Source: Verrucomicrobiota bacterium
GTDB lineage: Bacteria > Verrucomicrobiota > Verrucomicrobiia > Opitutales > Opitutaceae
Assembly (NCBI GenBank): GCA_026398135.1
Contig: JAPLTN010000056.1
Span: 21,097-85,096 of the forward strand
Direction of reading: 5' to 3'
Length of the DNA stretch: 64,000 nucleotides
Each line of letters opens with the position of its first letter. The first letter of the stretch is position 1. A program made the translations under genes and the position numbers. Shown piece after piece: positions 35,449 through 44,789 of the stretch. The notes beneath the pieces are model-generated. The model was not told the origin of the DNA, ran no database searches, and saw only the letters and a list, made by a program, of their open reading frames with translations.

Positions 35449-35625
35449 GCAGTCTGATGAGCACAAAGGCGATACAATAGGTCTTTTAGCGGGCAAGCAG
35501 TAGGGTGCTGCTGCCTTCGTGCTATTCGTTGCGCGGCGGCCAACGAATGAGGAGCTTTAGCCATTTGCTGAACAGGCTTGGTCATTGAGGCGTTTTTAGG
35601 GGGTGGGCAGCTTGGTGGCTGCGGC

Positions 35626-35997
35626 ATGAACGACCACCCCTACGCATTTCTGGCTCTGTTTGCCGGCGTAGCCTTGGCCTTTCCGCTCATCCTTCTCGGG
35701 GTGGCGCAACTGTGGGTCCGGTGTTTTCAGGCGGCCAAACCGGGACCGATGAAAAACACCACCTACGAGTGCGGTCTCGCCTCGTCCGGCGATTCCTGGA
35801 TTCAGTTCAAAGCGCACTATTACCTCTACGCGATTTTGTTCCTGATCTTCGACGTCGAGGTGTTGTTCCTCCTGCCTTTCGCGGTTAATTTCACCCACTT
35901 ACCGGCCGGCGCTTTGGTCGCCATGTTGGTGTTTATGCTCTTGCTGGCCGAGGGCTTGGTCTGGGCCTGGCATCGCGGCCATCTCGATTGGAAATGA
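35626..35997 (+). CDS. nuoA: NADH-quinone oxidoreductase subunit A
   Basis: NuoA is a small membrane subunit near the quinone site of complex I. The 123-aa protein has three transmembrane segments and the conserved loop [24 protein letters not shown] (residues 45-68, shortened here to TYECGL and FKAHYYLYA), followed by [14 protein letters not shown]. It opens the 12-gene nuo operon, and its stop overlaps the nuoB start by 4 bp. Confidence 0.95.
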   Translation: MNDHPYAFLALFAGVALAFPLILLGVAQLWVRCFQAAKPGPMKNTTYECGLASSGDSWIQFKAHYYLYAILFLIFDVEVLFLLPFAVNFTHLPAGALVAMLVFMLLLAEGLVWAWHRGHLDWK

Positions 35998-36671
35998 GCA
36001 CGCCTGCCCCCACTGCCGCGCCCCAACCGTTTCCGGCCGCCGGCAATATCTCCGATGCCGACCGGGAGAACCTGCGCCGCAACGGGGTACTGCTCACCAG
36101 TCTCGAAGAGCTCTATAACTGGGGACGCAGCAACTCCATCTGGCCCCTGCAATTCGGCCTCGCGTGCTGCGCGATTGAAATGATCGCCGCCGCCACCGCC
36201 CGTTTCGACATCGCGCGTTTTGGGGCGGAGATTTTCCGGCCCTCACCCAGGCAAGCCGATCTGATGATTGTCTCCGGCACGGTGACCAAAAAGATGATTC
36301 CCCAGGTCGTACGGCTTTGGAACCAGATGCCGGAGCCCAAATACTGCATCGCCATGGGTGCCTGTGCGATTTCCGGCGGTCCTTTTAAGCAGGGTTACAA
36401 CGTGCTTAAGGGCGTGGATCGCTTCATTCCGGTGGATATCTACATACCCGGCTGCCCGCCCCGTCCCGAGGCTTTGCTCAATGGCCTGATGCAGTTGCAG
36501 AAGAAGATTCGCGGAGAGCATTTAACCGGTCCCGACGCGGCCAAACACACCCGGGCCGATGCGCCCAGCGAGTATGCCGTGCCGACTTGCGGAGCCCATG
36601 ATATAGAACCCACGCACAATCCGGCGGTTTGGACCCCGCCCGTCCCGTTGGGGCGTTTGGGCAAAGGCTGA
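35994..36671 (+). CDS. nuoB: NADH-quinone oxidoreductase subunit B
   Basis: NuoB carries cluster N2, the last iron-sulfur centre before quinone. All four ligands are visible: the tandem cysteines in LACCAIEM, the cysteine in GACAISGG, and PGCPPRPE. The 225-aa protein has an N-terminal extension of about 20 residues and a C-terminal tail of about 50 residues (Pro-rich, after QKKIRGEHL) beyond the conserved core. It starts at ATG 35994 within the nuoA stop. Confidence 0.96.
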   Translation: MSTPAPTAAPQPFPAAGNISDADRENLRRNGVLLTSLEELYNWGRSNSIWPLQFGLACCAIEMIAAATARFDIARFGAEIFRPSPRQADLMIVSGTVTKKMIPQVVRLWNQMPEPKYCIAMGACAISGGPFKQGYNVLKGVDRFIPVDIYIPGCPPRPEALLNGLMQLQKKIRGEHLTGPDAAKHTRADAPSEYAVPTCGAHDIEPTHNPAVWTPPVPLGRLGKG

Positions 36672-36674
36672 ACC

Positions 36675-37349
36675 ATGGAATCCCTCGAACAGATCCGTGA
36701 CCGCCTGCTCGCCCGTTTCCCGGGCGCAACGATTACGCTCGTGCCCAATCCCGGTCCCGCCGCCGAGCATACGATTAGCCTGGATAACGCCCATGCGTTC
36801 GAGATCGCCCGGTTTCTTCGCGATGATCCGGCGCTTCAGCTCGACTATTGCTCCAACGTCACGGGCATCGACTGGCCGGAAAAGGAAATCGTGGAAACCA
36901 AGAAGGTCAGCGTGGCCGATCCCGCTGGCGGCCCGGCCAAAGTGGTCGAGGAAAAAACCAAGCGCATCGAGCCGGGCCGGCTGGAAGCGGTGTATCATCT
37001 CTACTCGATGGCGCTGCGCCATGGTCCGGTGATCATCCGGCTGCGCACCGGGAATCGCAGCGATCAGGTGACCGTCCCTTCCCTGACGCCGGTCTGGCGT
37101 TCGTGCGATTTTCAGGAGCGGGAGATTTTCGATCTCTTCGGCATCGTTTTTGAAGGCCACCCCAATCTTCGCCGCCTGCTGATGTGGGGCGATTTTAAGG
37201 ACCACCCGATGCGCAAGGATTACGTCGAGCCCGACGATTACGAGTGGGAGCCGACGCCCCATGCCGAGGTGCTGGAACGGGCGCAAGCCCACTACCCAAG
37301 CGTTACGCCCGGCGTGTCGGCCCCAGCCCAAGTGGAGGCCAAGCCATGA
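36675..37349 (+). CDS. nuoC: NADH-quinone oxidoreductase subunit C
   Basis: NuoC is a peripheral-arm subunit of complex I. The 224-aa protein has the signature region [28 protein letters not shown] (near residues 140-168, quoted here as [10 protein letters not shown] and HPNLRRLL), followed by the DHPMRKDY segment. It is not fused to NuoD. A charged insertion of about 20 residues around residue 80 ([11 protein letters not shown]) is notable. Its stop overlaps the nuoD start by 4 bp. Confidence 0.94.
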   Translation: MESLEQIRDRLLARFPGATITLVPNPGPAAEHTISLDNAHAFEIARFLRDDPALQLDYCSNVTGIDWPEKEIVETKKVSVADPAGGPAKVVEEKTKRIEPGRLEAVYHLYSMALRHGPVIIRLRTGNRSDQVTVPSLTPVWRSCDFQEREIFDLFGIVFEGHPNLRRLLMWGDFKDHPMRKDYVEPDDYEWEPTPHAEVLERAQAHYPSVTPGVSAPAQVEAKP

Positions 37350-38530
37350 GCCCCGCAGCCCCCACGCAGGCTCCCGCACCCTTCGGTGCGCCGTCCGGCC
37401 CGACGGTGCGCACTGTGACCGATGCGTTTCACGGCGACCTGCTGGAGGTGTCGATGGGGCCGCAACACCCGTCCACCCATGGCGTTTTCCGCATGGATGT
37501 GACCCTCGACGGCGAGGTCATTGTTAAACTCAAACCGGTCTTCGGCTACCTGCACCGCAACCACGAGAAGATCGCCGAGAATACGAGTTATCTGGCGTCG
37601 ATGCCCTACACCGACCGGCTCGATTACCTCTGTTCGATGTCCACCAACTGGGCCTATGCCCTCGCGGTGGAAAAACTCGCGGGGCAAGCCGTCCCGGATC
37701 GGGCGCAGTATCTGCGCATCATTCTCGCGGAGCTCACCCGGATCGTAAATCACGCCTGTCTGGTCGGGTTTCTTTTCAACGACCTCGGCACCTCGTTTAC
37801 GCCGCTGCTGTACGCCTTCCGCGAGCGCGAGAAAATCATCGACCTGTTCGAGGCCCTGAGCGGCTCGCGCATGATGTGTAATTATCAGCGCTTTGGTGGT
37901 TGCCGTATCGACCCCTCGCCCGAGTGGCTCGCCGCCGCCAGTCGTTTGGTGGATAACTTTCCCCGCTTCCTGGACGAGTACGAGCGCATGTTGACGGGGA
38001 ATGAAATCCTGCTGGCCCGCACCCAGGGAGTCGGCCGGCTGAAGGCGGCCAATGCCATCAACGCCGGCATAACCGGCCCCGTGCTTCGCGCCGCCGGGGT
38101 TAATTATGACCTGCGCAAGGTGGATGCCTACGGGTTCTACTCGCGTTTCGATTTCCGCGTGCCGCTCGGTGAGCATGGCGACACCTACGACCGCTACATG
38201 ATGCGCATTTTGGAAATGCGGGAGTCGGTCAAAATCCTGCAACAGGCGTTCCGCGACTTGCCTACCGGTCCCATCATGGACCCGAAGGCCAAGATCCGCG
38301 GTTTCCGCCCCAAGGCCGGCGAAGCCTACGGCCGGCTCGAAAGCCCCAAGGGCGAACTGGGTTTTTACCTGCTCAGCGACGGCACCCCGAACCCCTACCG
38401 CTACCGCGTGCGCCCCCCTTCCTTGATCAACCTGACGCTCCTCGAAGAGATGTGCCTGGGCCACACCGTGGCCGATGCCGTGGTCATCCTCGGCTCCATC
38501 GACATCGTGCTTGGGGAGGTCGATCGCTAA
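37346..38530 (+). CDS. nuoD: NADH-quinone oxidoreductase subunit D
   Basis: NuoD contributes to the quinone-binding site with NuoB. The 394-aa protein has [11 protein letters not shown] near residue 37, with the quinone-site histidines, RNHEKIAE, and the C-terminal [16 protein letters not shown] end typical of the family. The ATG at 37346 overlaps the nuoC stop; a longer frame into nuoC is not used. A proline-rich leader of about 25 residues precedes the conserved core. Confidence 0.96.
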   Translation: MSPAAPTQAPAPFGAPSGPTVRTVTDAFHGDLLEVSMGPQHPSTHGVFRMDVTLDGEVIVKLKPVFGYLHRNHEKIAENTSYLASMPYTDRLDYLCSMSTNWAYALAVEKLAGQAVPDRAQYLRIILAELTRIVNHACLVGFLFNDLGTSFTPLLYAFREREKIIDLFEALSGSRMMCNYQRFGGCRIDPSPEWLAAASRLVDNFPRFLDEYERMLTGNEILLARTQGVGRLKAANAINAGITGPVLRAAGVNYDLRKVDAYGFYSRFDFRVPLGEHGDTYDRYMMRILEMRESVKILQQAFRDLPTGPIMDPKAKIRGFRPKAGEAYGRLESPKGELGFYLLSDGTPNPYRYRVRPPSLINLTLLEEMCLGHTVADAVVILGSIDIVLGEVDR

Positions 38531-38535
38531 CTGCC

Positions 38536-39159
38536 ATGCTAGGCTCCGGCATACTCAAAGGTCTGGCTGTCACCGCGAAGAATTTCGCGGGCAGCTTTTA
38601 CGATCCCGAACGCATGGCCACCGTGCAATATCCGGAGGAGCGCGCGCCCCTGGGCGAGCACTACCGGAGCTTCCCCTTGCTGGTGTGCGAGAACGCCGCC
38701 GACCCCTTGGGGACCTTGCGCTGCGTGGCCTGCACCATTTGCGAAAAAGAATGTCCGCCTCAGTGCATCTACATCGAGAAGAGCAAAGACAAGAAGCCCG
38801 ACGCCACCGGCAAACCGCAGCTCTACCCCGTCATCTTCACGATCGACACCGCCGTGTGCATGGGCTGCGGCATCTGCGCCGAACTTTGCCCCTTTGATTC
38901 CATAAAAATGGACAAGGTTTTTGAGGTTACGGCCACGAACCGTTTCACCGGTTTGCTGCTGGAGCGCGACCAACTGGCGAAGTCCAACGCTTACTACCAC
39001 TCGATCCGCCCGGCCGAGGCTGCCGAAGTGGACGCCCGCCTGGCAGCCGAACGTCTCGCCGCCGAAGAAAAAGCCAAGGCCGCCGCGCTGGCCAAAGCCG
39101 CGGCCGCCGCTGCCAAGGCCGCCGCCGCGCCTCCGACCACGCCCCCTTCCGCCGCATGA
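38536..39159 (+). CDS. nuoI: NADH-quinone oxidoreductase subunit I
   Basis: NuoI carries the two 4Fe-4S clusters N6a and N6b. Both binding motifs are intact: CVACTICEKECP and CMGCGICAELCP, each in CxxCxxCxxxCP form. The 207-aa protein is lengthened by a C-terminal Ala/Lys-rich helix of about 45 residues that is not part of the usual core. The gene precedes nuoH here, unlike the common H-I order, and overlaps its start by 4 bp. Confidence 0.95.
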   Translation: MLGSGILKGLAVTAKNFAGSFYDPERMATVQYPEERAPLGEHYRSFPLLVCENAADPLGTLRCVACTICEKECPPQCIYIEKSKDKKPDATGKPQLYPVIFTIDTAVCMGCGICAELCPFDSIKMDKVFEVTATNRFTGLLLERDQLAKSNAYYHSIRPAEAAEVDARLAAERLAAEEKAKAAALAKAAAAAAKAAAAPPTTPPSAA

Positions 39160-40418
39160 GTGCTTACGCCATGGCCGTTGCCGGCTCCGAACCCTTTTTA
39201 GAGCGCGCGCCGCTGCTGCTGCGTGATGCCTTCGTGCAACTCTTACCGGCACCTACCCAGTGGCTGGTGCATCACCTGATCACCATCGTCGCGATTCTGG
39301 CGGTGTTCGGGCTCTTCTTTGCGTTTACCACGATTGCGGAACGAAAGCTTCTGGGACGTCTGCAAAATCGTCGTGGGCCCAATCGAACCGGAGTCCCGCA
39401 GTTTTCCATCCTGCCCTGGCGTTTCAAACACACCTTGTTCGGACTTTCCCAGCCCTTTGCCGACGCGGTCAAAGCCCTGACCAAAGAGGACATCGTGCCT
39501 GCCGCCGCCGATAAGCTGCTGCACTTCCTCGCTCCGGTATTGGTCGTGGCTTTTTCACTGCTGACCTTCGCGGTGCTGCCTTTCGGTCGGAACCTGATCC
39601 CGGTTGAGCTGGATTCGGCGCTGCTTTATTTCTTCGCCGCCGGTTCCGCGACCGAACTCACCATCTTCATGGCCGGTTGGGCGAGTCGTAACAAATACTC
39701 CCTCCTGGCGGCCATGCGCGCGCTGGCGCAGGTGATCAGCTATGAGCTACCGCTGATGCTTTCGGTCGTTCCGGTTGTGCTGGTCGCCGGTTCATTATCG
39801 ACCCGTGAAATCGCGCTCGCCCAAGGCGGTTGGACCTTTGGGATCATTCCGCACTGGAATGTCTTCACGCCCTGGGGCTTTGCCGGATTCCTGCTTTTCC
39901 TTGTTGCGGCGCTGGCTGAAAGCAACCGGTCGCCCTTCGATTTGCCCGAGGCGGAGAGTGAGCTGGTCGCCGGACACCTGACCGAATACTCGGGGTTTAA
40001 ATACGCGCTGTTTTTCATGGCGGAGTATTTCGGCCTCACCGCGCTTAGCGGGTTGGGCATCACGATTTTTCTCGGCGGCTGGCAGGCTCCGGTGCCCTTC
40101 CTCGGCTTTGTGCCCTCATATGCCTGGTTCATGCTGAAGCTGGTCGGCATGATAGGCTTTTTCATCTGGGTGCGCGGCACCTTGCTGCGTCTTCGTATCG
40201 ACCAGCTGACCCGGCTGGCCTGGCAGTTTATCGTGCCGCTGGCCTTGATCAACCTGCTCAACGCCGCGTTCTGGTCGCTCACCCGGGATTGGACCGGCGC
40301 ACTCCAACTGGTGCGTTGGGTAATCTCCGCCGCCATCGTCGTCGGGCCCTTTGTTTTACTGGGTCGCAAACTGAATGCCGGCCGCGCCCCGCGCACCTAC
40401 CGCTACGCCACGTCATGA
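39156..40418 (+). CDS. nuoH: NADH-quinone oxidoreductase subunit H
   Basis: NuoH is the membrane subunit that forms the quinone entry channel. The 420-aa protein has about eight transmembrane segments and the signature stretches ERKLLGRLQNRRGPNRTG (near residue 65) and AESNRSPFDLPEAESELVAG (near residue 255, quoted in part), whose charged residues line the E-channel. An N-terminal extension of about 40 residues precedes the core. It overlaps nuoJ by 4 bp. Confidence 0.95.
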   Translation: MSAYAMAVAGSEPFLERAPLLLRDAFVQLLPAPTQWLVHHLITIVAILAVFGLFFAFTTIAERKLLGRLQNRRGPNRTGVPQFSILPWRFKHTLFGLSQPFADAVKALTKEDIVPAAADKLLHFLAPVLVVAFSLLTFAVLPFGRNLIPVELDSALLYFFAAGSATELTIFMAGWASRNKYSLLAAMRALAQVISYELPLMLSVVPVVLVAGSLSTREIALAQGGWTFGIIPHWNVFTPWGFAGFLLFLVAALAESNRSPFDLPEAESELVAGHLTEYSGFKYALFFMAEYFGLTALSGLGITIFLGGWQAPVPFLGFVPSYAWFMLKLVGMIGFFIWVRGTLLRLRIDQLTRLAWQFIVPLALINLLNAAFWSLTRDWTGALQLVRWVISAAIVVGPFVLLGRKLNAGRAPRTYRYATS

Positions 40419-40933
40419 CCCTCGCGCTGATCCTTCTTTCCGTGCTCATCCTTGGCAGCGCCATCGTGGCCTTGTCGCTGCGCAATCTCATCCACAGCGC
40501 GTTATTGCTGGTGGCCTGCTGGGCGGGAATCGCGGCGTTTTACCTTTGGGCCGGAGCCGAGTTTGTCGCCTTCGCGCAAGGCCTGGTTTACGTCGGGGCG
40601 ATTTCGATGGTCGTGCTCTTCGCCGTGTTACTGACGCGGCAGGGGACCGCATCCGAACCGCTGGGCTTCGCTTCGTGGCAACGGTTCATCCTGGCGCTGG
40701 TCGCGGGCGGCGGAGTGGCGGGAATCCTGGTCGGGGCCGTGCTGGGCACGCCGCTTACGGTCACGACCCCCGGCCCGGTTCCAGTCTTAACGGTGAAGCA
40801 AATCGGGGCGCAGCTTATGGGCCCGCACGTCGTCGCGCTGCTGGTGGTGGGTATTTTGCTTACGGTCTCGCTGCTCGGCGCGGTGGTTTTGGCCGCCGAG
40901 GAAAACGTCAAAAGTCCGGAGGACGAGGTATGA
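40415..40933 (+). CDS. nuoJ: NADH-quinone oxidoreductase subunit J
   Basis: NuoJ is a five-helix membrane subunit linking NuoH to the antiporter-like subunits. The 172-aa protein has the AEFVAFAQGLVYVGAISMVVLF helix 3 (residues about 48-69, quoted as GLVYVGAISMVVLFA), whose pi-bulge region is functionally important in the family. The ATG at 40415 overlaps the nuoH stop by 4 bp. Confidence 0.94.
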   Translation: MTLALILLSVLILGSAIVALSLRNLIHSALLLVACWAGIAAFYLWAGAEFVAFAQGLVYVGAISMVVLFAVLLTRQGTASEPLGFASWQRFILALVAGGGVAGILVGAVLGTPLTVTTPGPVPVLTVKQIGAQLMGPHVVALLVVGILLTVSLLGAVVLAAEENVKSPEDEV

Positions 40934-41241
40934 GTCCGCTGCAACTGTGTCTGCTGCTTTCGAGCCTGCTCTTCTGCGTGGGACTGGTCGCGGCCATGGC
41001 GCGTAGCAACGCCATCCTGGTATTGCTGGGCGTCGAGCTGATGCTCAACGCGGCCAATATCAACTTCATCGCGTTCTGGCGCTATGGTCCGAATCCCGAA
41101 GCCGGCACCGGGGTGTTGTTTGTATTGTTCTCCATCGCCGTCGCCGCCGCCGAGGCCGCTGTCGGACTCGCCCTGGTGATCGCGGTTTACCGGCACCAGA
41201 AAACCATCCGCCTCGCTTCGATCAACCGTCTTAAAGGCTGA
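40930..41241 (+). CDS. nuoK: NADH-quinone oxidoreductase subunit K
   Basis: NuoK is a three-helix proton-path subunit homologous to MrpC. The 103-aa protein has the glutamate of helix 2 in LLGVELMLNAANINF and the helix 3 glutamate in VAAAEAAVGLAL, both needed for proton transfer in characterised enzymes. Its start overlaps the nuoJ stop by 4 bp; nuoL begins 3 bp after its end. Confidence 0.95.
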   Translation: MSPLQLCLLLSSLLFCVGLVAAMARSNAILVLLGVELMLNAANINFIAFWRYGPNPEAGTGVLFVLFSIAVAAAEAAVGLALVIAVYRHQKTIRLASINRLKG

Positions 41242-41244
41242 GGT

Positions 41245-43272
41245 ATGCACCTTCCCGTCTCCCTTGTTTGGCTCATACCTGCGTTGCCCTTGCTGGCGGC
41301 CGGCATTGCCGCGCTCGCGCCACGCAGCTGCCGGACCCTTGCGGCCGGGGCCGCCATCGCCGCCATGATCGCGGCGTTCGTGATCTCGTGCCTCGCACTG
41401 CACACCGCTCTCGCCGATCCGGGGGCAAAGTTGGTCGCGAATTTCGAGTGGTTCGATGTCGGCGCAGGCGCGATGCGTCTGGGTTGGCTGCTCGATCCGC
41501 TGACCGCGTTCATGTGCGTGATGGTGACCTTCGTGGCTTCGCTGATTTTTATCTTCAGCACCGGCTACATGAAGGCGGACGCGAATTTTAAACAGTTCTT
41601 CTGTTTTCTCAGCCTGTTCGCCGCCGCCATGCTCGGCATCCTGGTCGCGAACAGTCTGCTGCTGCTCTTCATTTGCTGGGAACTGGTGGGGCTCGCTTCG
41701 TATTTGTTGATCGGATTCTGGTTTCACAAACCCAGCGCCGCCGCCGCCGCGAAAAAAGCCTTCATCACCACACGCATCGGCGACCTCGGTTTGCTCCTGG
41801 GCTTGCTCTGGTTGGCGGACTCGACCGGTTCCTTGCTTTTCTACGACGGCGGCAACGGCGTGCTCGAAGTGGCGGCGCTCGGTTCGCTGGCCAGTCAGGT
41901 GACGGTCGGCGGCCTGGCCGTTTCCACGGCCATAGGGTTGCTTATTTTCTGCGGGGCCGTTGGCAAATCCGGCCAGTTTCCGCTGCACGTCTGGCTGCCC
42001 GACGCGATGGAAGGCCCGACCCCGGTCAGCGCGCTCATTCACGCCGCGACGATGGTGGCGGCCGGGGTGTTTTTGATCGCCCGGGTATATCCCCTGATGT
42101 CCGCCGATCTGGCGCTCCCGCTGGTGCCGCTCCATGCCTTGACGGTGGTGGCCTTTATCGGAGCCATCACCGCGCTGCTGGGCGCGACCATCGCGGTCGC
42201 CCAAAATGACATTAAGCGCGTGCTGGCTTTTTCCACCGTTTCCCAGCTCGGCTACATGATGCTGGCGCTTGGGGTGGGTTCCTGGGTGGCGGCGATCTTC
42301 CATTTGCTGACTCATGCCTTTTTCAAGGCGCTGCTCTTTTTGGGCGCGGGCTCGGTGATCCACGCCGCCCACCACGAACAAGATATTCGCCGCCTCGGCG
42401 GTCTGCGCGGACGGATGCGCATCACCTTTGCCACTTTCGCGATTGGCATGATGGCGCTCTCCGGCGTGCCGTTTTTGTTCTCCGGTTTCTGGAGCAAAGA
42501 GGCTATTTTGCACGCCGCGCATGGCTGGCAGGTTTCCCATCTGCCGTTTGGGGCGGCGCTCGTCGCGGTGGTGCTGACGGCCTTCTACATGACACGGCTG
42601 GTCGCCGAGACTTTTTTCGGAACGGCGCGCACCGAGGAGACCGAGCACGCGCATGAAAATTCGGCGGTGATGACGGTGCCGCTCATCTTGCTGGCGGTTG
42701 GGGCCGTGGCGCTTGGTTTTCTGGGAACACCGGCCTTTCCCTGGTTGCAGGCCCGGCTGCTGGGCGAGCCGGAAGTTCACGGGCATCCCCTATTTGAAAG
42801 CGCCGGCTTGATGATGCTCTCGATTGTTTTGGTCGCGGTTGGCTTGGGCGCGGGCTGGGCGATTTACGGTCGCAGGCCGCGAGTCGCGTTGGATGCGGTG
42901 GACCCGCTGGCCAAGGCAGCTCCCGGGGTCATCGCCGCGCTCGGAAACCGCTTGGGCTTCGATGAACTCTATGCCGCAACGCTCGGTCGCTTGGTAACGG
43001 CGGGCGCAACGGTGGCTGACTTTTTCGACCGCTACGTGTGGGGCGGCGCGGTTACGATGCTGGCCCGCTTGGGCGAATTTGCCGGGGTGGTGAACCGCGA
43101 GAACGATGAAAGCGCGATCAATGGCGGGTTCAATGTCGTCAGCGAATCGTTCCGGGACAGCGGACGCGCTTATTCGCGGGCCCAGTCCGGAGAGCCCCAG
43201 AGTTATCTGCGTTTTATCGCCACGGGTTTTGTTGTGCTGATGTTGCTGGTCATACTGGGAGGTGGTCGATGA
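41245..43272 (+). CDS. nuoL: NADH-quinone oxidoreductase subunit L
   Basis: NuoL is the distal antiporter-like proton-pumping subunit with the long lateral helix. The 675-aa protein keeps the TM5 glutamate (FICWELVGLASYLLIG), the TM7 lysine (GAVGKSGQFPLHVWLP) and the TM12 lysine (FSGFWSKEAIL). It is about 60 residues longer than E. coli NuoL; part of the extra length lies in the charged region before the final span (residues about 615-650). It overlaps the first nuoM gene by 4 bp. Confidence 0.96.
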   Translation: MHLPVSLVWLIPALPLLAAGIAALAPRSCRTLAAGAAIAAMIAAFVISCLALHTALADPGAKLVANFEWFDVGAGAMRLGWLLDPLTAFMCVMVTFVASLIFIFSTGYMKADANFKQFFCFLSLFAAAMLGILVANSLLLLFICWELVGLASYLLIGFWFHKPSAAAAAKKAFITTRIGDLGLLLGLLWLADSTGSLLFYDGGNGVLEVAALGSLASQVTVGGLAVSTAIGLLIFCGAVGKSGQFPLHVWLPDAMEGPTPVSALIHAATMVAAGVFLIARVYPLMSADLALPLVPLHALTVVAFIGAITALLGATIAVAQNDIKRVLAFSTVSQLGYMMLALGVGSWVAAIFHLLTHAFFKALLFLGAGSVIHAAHHEQDIRRLGGLRGRMRITFATFAIGMMALSGVPFLFSGFWSKEAILHAAHGWQVSHLPFGAALVAVVLTAFYMTRLVAETFFGTARTEETEHAHENSAVMTVPLILLAVGAVALGFLGTPAFPWLQARLLGEPEVHGHPLFESAGLMMLSIVLVAVGLGAGWAIYGRRPRVALDAVDPLAKAAPGVIAALGNRLGFDELYAATLGRLVTAGATVADFFDRYVWGGAVTMLARLGEFAGVVNRENDESAINGGFNVVSESFRDSGRAYSRAQSGEPQSYLRFIATGFVVLMLLVILGGGR

Positions 43273-44789
43273 GTTCGCTTCCTATACTGTCGCTCCTGGT
43301 GTTTGCGCCTTGGTTGGGCGCCTTGGTGTTGGCGTCGCTGGGGAACAAGCTCGGCGCGAAAAGCTCGCGGGTGGTGGGCTTGTTGAGCAGCGGTTCAACG
43401 CTGGGGCTGGCCTTGGTGATTTTGGCGAACTTCGCGCCTGCGGGAGCGGGTTATCAATTTATTGAACGGCACAGCTGGATCTCGGCCTTGCGGGTGGATT
43501 ATCACCTCGGGCTGGATGGACTCAGTCTTTTGCTGGTCTTGCTCACTGGACTGGTGTCGCCGCTGTGTCTGCTGGCCTCGTGGAAAATACAACGCGCACC
43601 GCATCACTTTGCGGCCTTGTTTCTTTTGCTCCAGGGCGCGGCGCTCGGGGTGTTCTTGGCCTTGGATTTTTTCCACTGGTTTCTCTTTTGGGAACTCAGT
43701 CTGGTGCCGGCGTTTTTCCTGATAAAAATCTGGGGTGGGGAAGGCGCGACCCGGGCGGCCTACCAGTTTGTGATTTATACCCTGGCCGGCGGCGCGTGTC
43801 TGCTGCTCGCGTTTGCGGCCATCGCGGTGGCGACGGGCACGTTTAACTTTACCGAACTCGCGACCCTCGCGGCGTCGGGCCAACTGGCAGCCAAGCTCGC
43901 CCTGCTGGGCGGCCTCTGGCCCAAGGTGATTTTTATCGGGGTTTTTCTTGGTCTGGCGGTAAAGGCGCCGCTGTTTCCTTTTCACACCTGGTTGCCCGCA
44001 ACCTACGCGGAAGCGCCGAGCGGCGTATCCATGTTTCTGACCGGGATCATGTCGAAAATGGGCGTCTATGGATTTCTGCGCATACTCTGGCCTCTTTTCC
44101 CGGCGGAGTTGCATGCCGCCGCGCCGTGCCTGCTCGGACTGGCCTTGGGCGGCGTGGTGTTTGGTGCGTTCGCGGCGCTGAATCAGACCGACCTGAAACG
44201 CATGGTCGCGTATTCCTCGATCAACCATGTGAGCTATTGCCTGCTGGCGCTTTTCGCGGTGGCGGGGGCGAGCAATGCTCCGGCGGCGACTGCGGCCCTA
44301 ATCGGTGCATTGCTCCAGATGTTTAACCACGGGCTTTCCGCCGCCGCCTTGTTCGCCTGCGTGGGCATGCTCGAAGCTCGTTCGGGCGGACGGCGTGGCA
44401 TTCACGACTTTGGCGGAGTGCGCACCTTGGCGCCGCTGTTCGCCGGTTTTTGCGGAGTGGCGATGTTCTCCTCGCTGGGATTGCCCGGGTTGAACGGCTT
44501 TGTGGGCGAGTTTATGATTTTCAGCGGCGTGTTTGGTCTCGCGCCTTGGGCGGCGGGGGTGGCCTGTCTTGGCTTATTCGCGACCGCGCTTTTTCTGCTC
44601 ACGTTTTGGCAACGCGTTTTCCATGGCCCGACTGGTGCCGCCGTGGCTGCGTTTCGCGACCTCGATCGGGTGGAGATTTTGACTCTGCTGCCCCTGGTTG
44701 TTTTGATGGTGCTGCTCGGAGTGCTGCCGCAGTTGCTGGTCGGCCTCATTAACCCGCTCGTGACCACGTGGGTCAGCCAACTGCCATGA
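43269..44789 (+). CDS. nuoM: NADH-quinone oxidoreductase subunit M (first copy)
   Basis: This 506-aa antiporter-like subunit has all the expected pumping residues: the TM5 glutamate in FWELSLVPAFFL, the TM7 lysine K232 in AVKAPLFPFHTWLP, the TM8 lysine in MSKMGVYGFLR, and the TM12 glutamate in GFVGEFMIF. It is the standard NuoM of the operon, directly followed by a second NuoM-type gene with a 4-bp overlap. Confidence 0.95.
   Translation: MSSLPILSLLVFAPWLGALVLASLGNKLGAKSSRVVGLLSSGSTLGLALVILANFAPAGAGYQFIERHSWISALRVDYHLGLDGLSLLLVLLTGLVSPLCLLASWKIQRAPHHFAALFLLLQGAALGVFLALDFFHWFLFWELSLVPAFFLIKIWGGEGATRAAYQFVIYTLAGGACLLLAFAAIAVATGTFNFTELATLAASGQLAAKLALLGGLWPKVIFIGVFLGLAVKAPLFPFHTWLPATYAEAPSGVSMFLTGIMSKMGVYGFLRILWPLFPAELHAAAPCLLGLALGGVVFGAFAALNQTDLKRMVAYSSINHVSYCLLALFAVAGASNAPAATAALIGALLQMFNHGLSAAALFACVGMLEARSGGRRGIHDFGGVRTLAPLFAGFCGVAMFSSLGLPGLNGFVGEFMIFSGVFGLAPWAAGVACLGLFATALFLLTFWQRVFHGPTGAAVAAFRDLDRVEILTLLPLVVLMVLLGVLPQLLVGLINPLVTTWVSQLP

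Noticed and set aside
35490..35530. Hairpin between the DegT-type gene and nuoA as a terminator
   Set aside because: The stem around GGCAAGCAG and CTGCTGCC is short and imperfect and has no T-run after it.
40588..42786. A 732-codon minus-strand frame opposite nuoJ, nuoK and nuoL
   Set aside because: It is a His/Gln/Arg-rich antisense frame with no domain, lying over three certain nuo genes.
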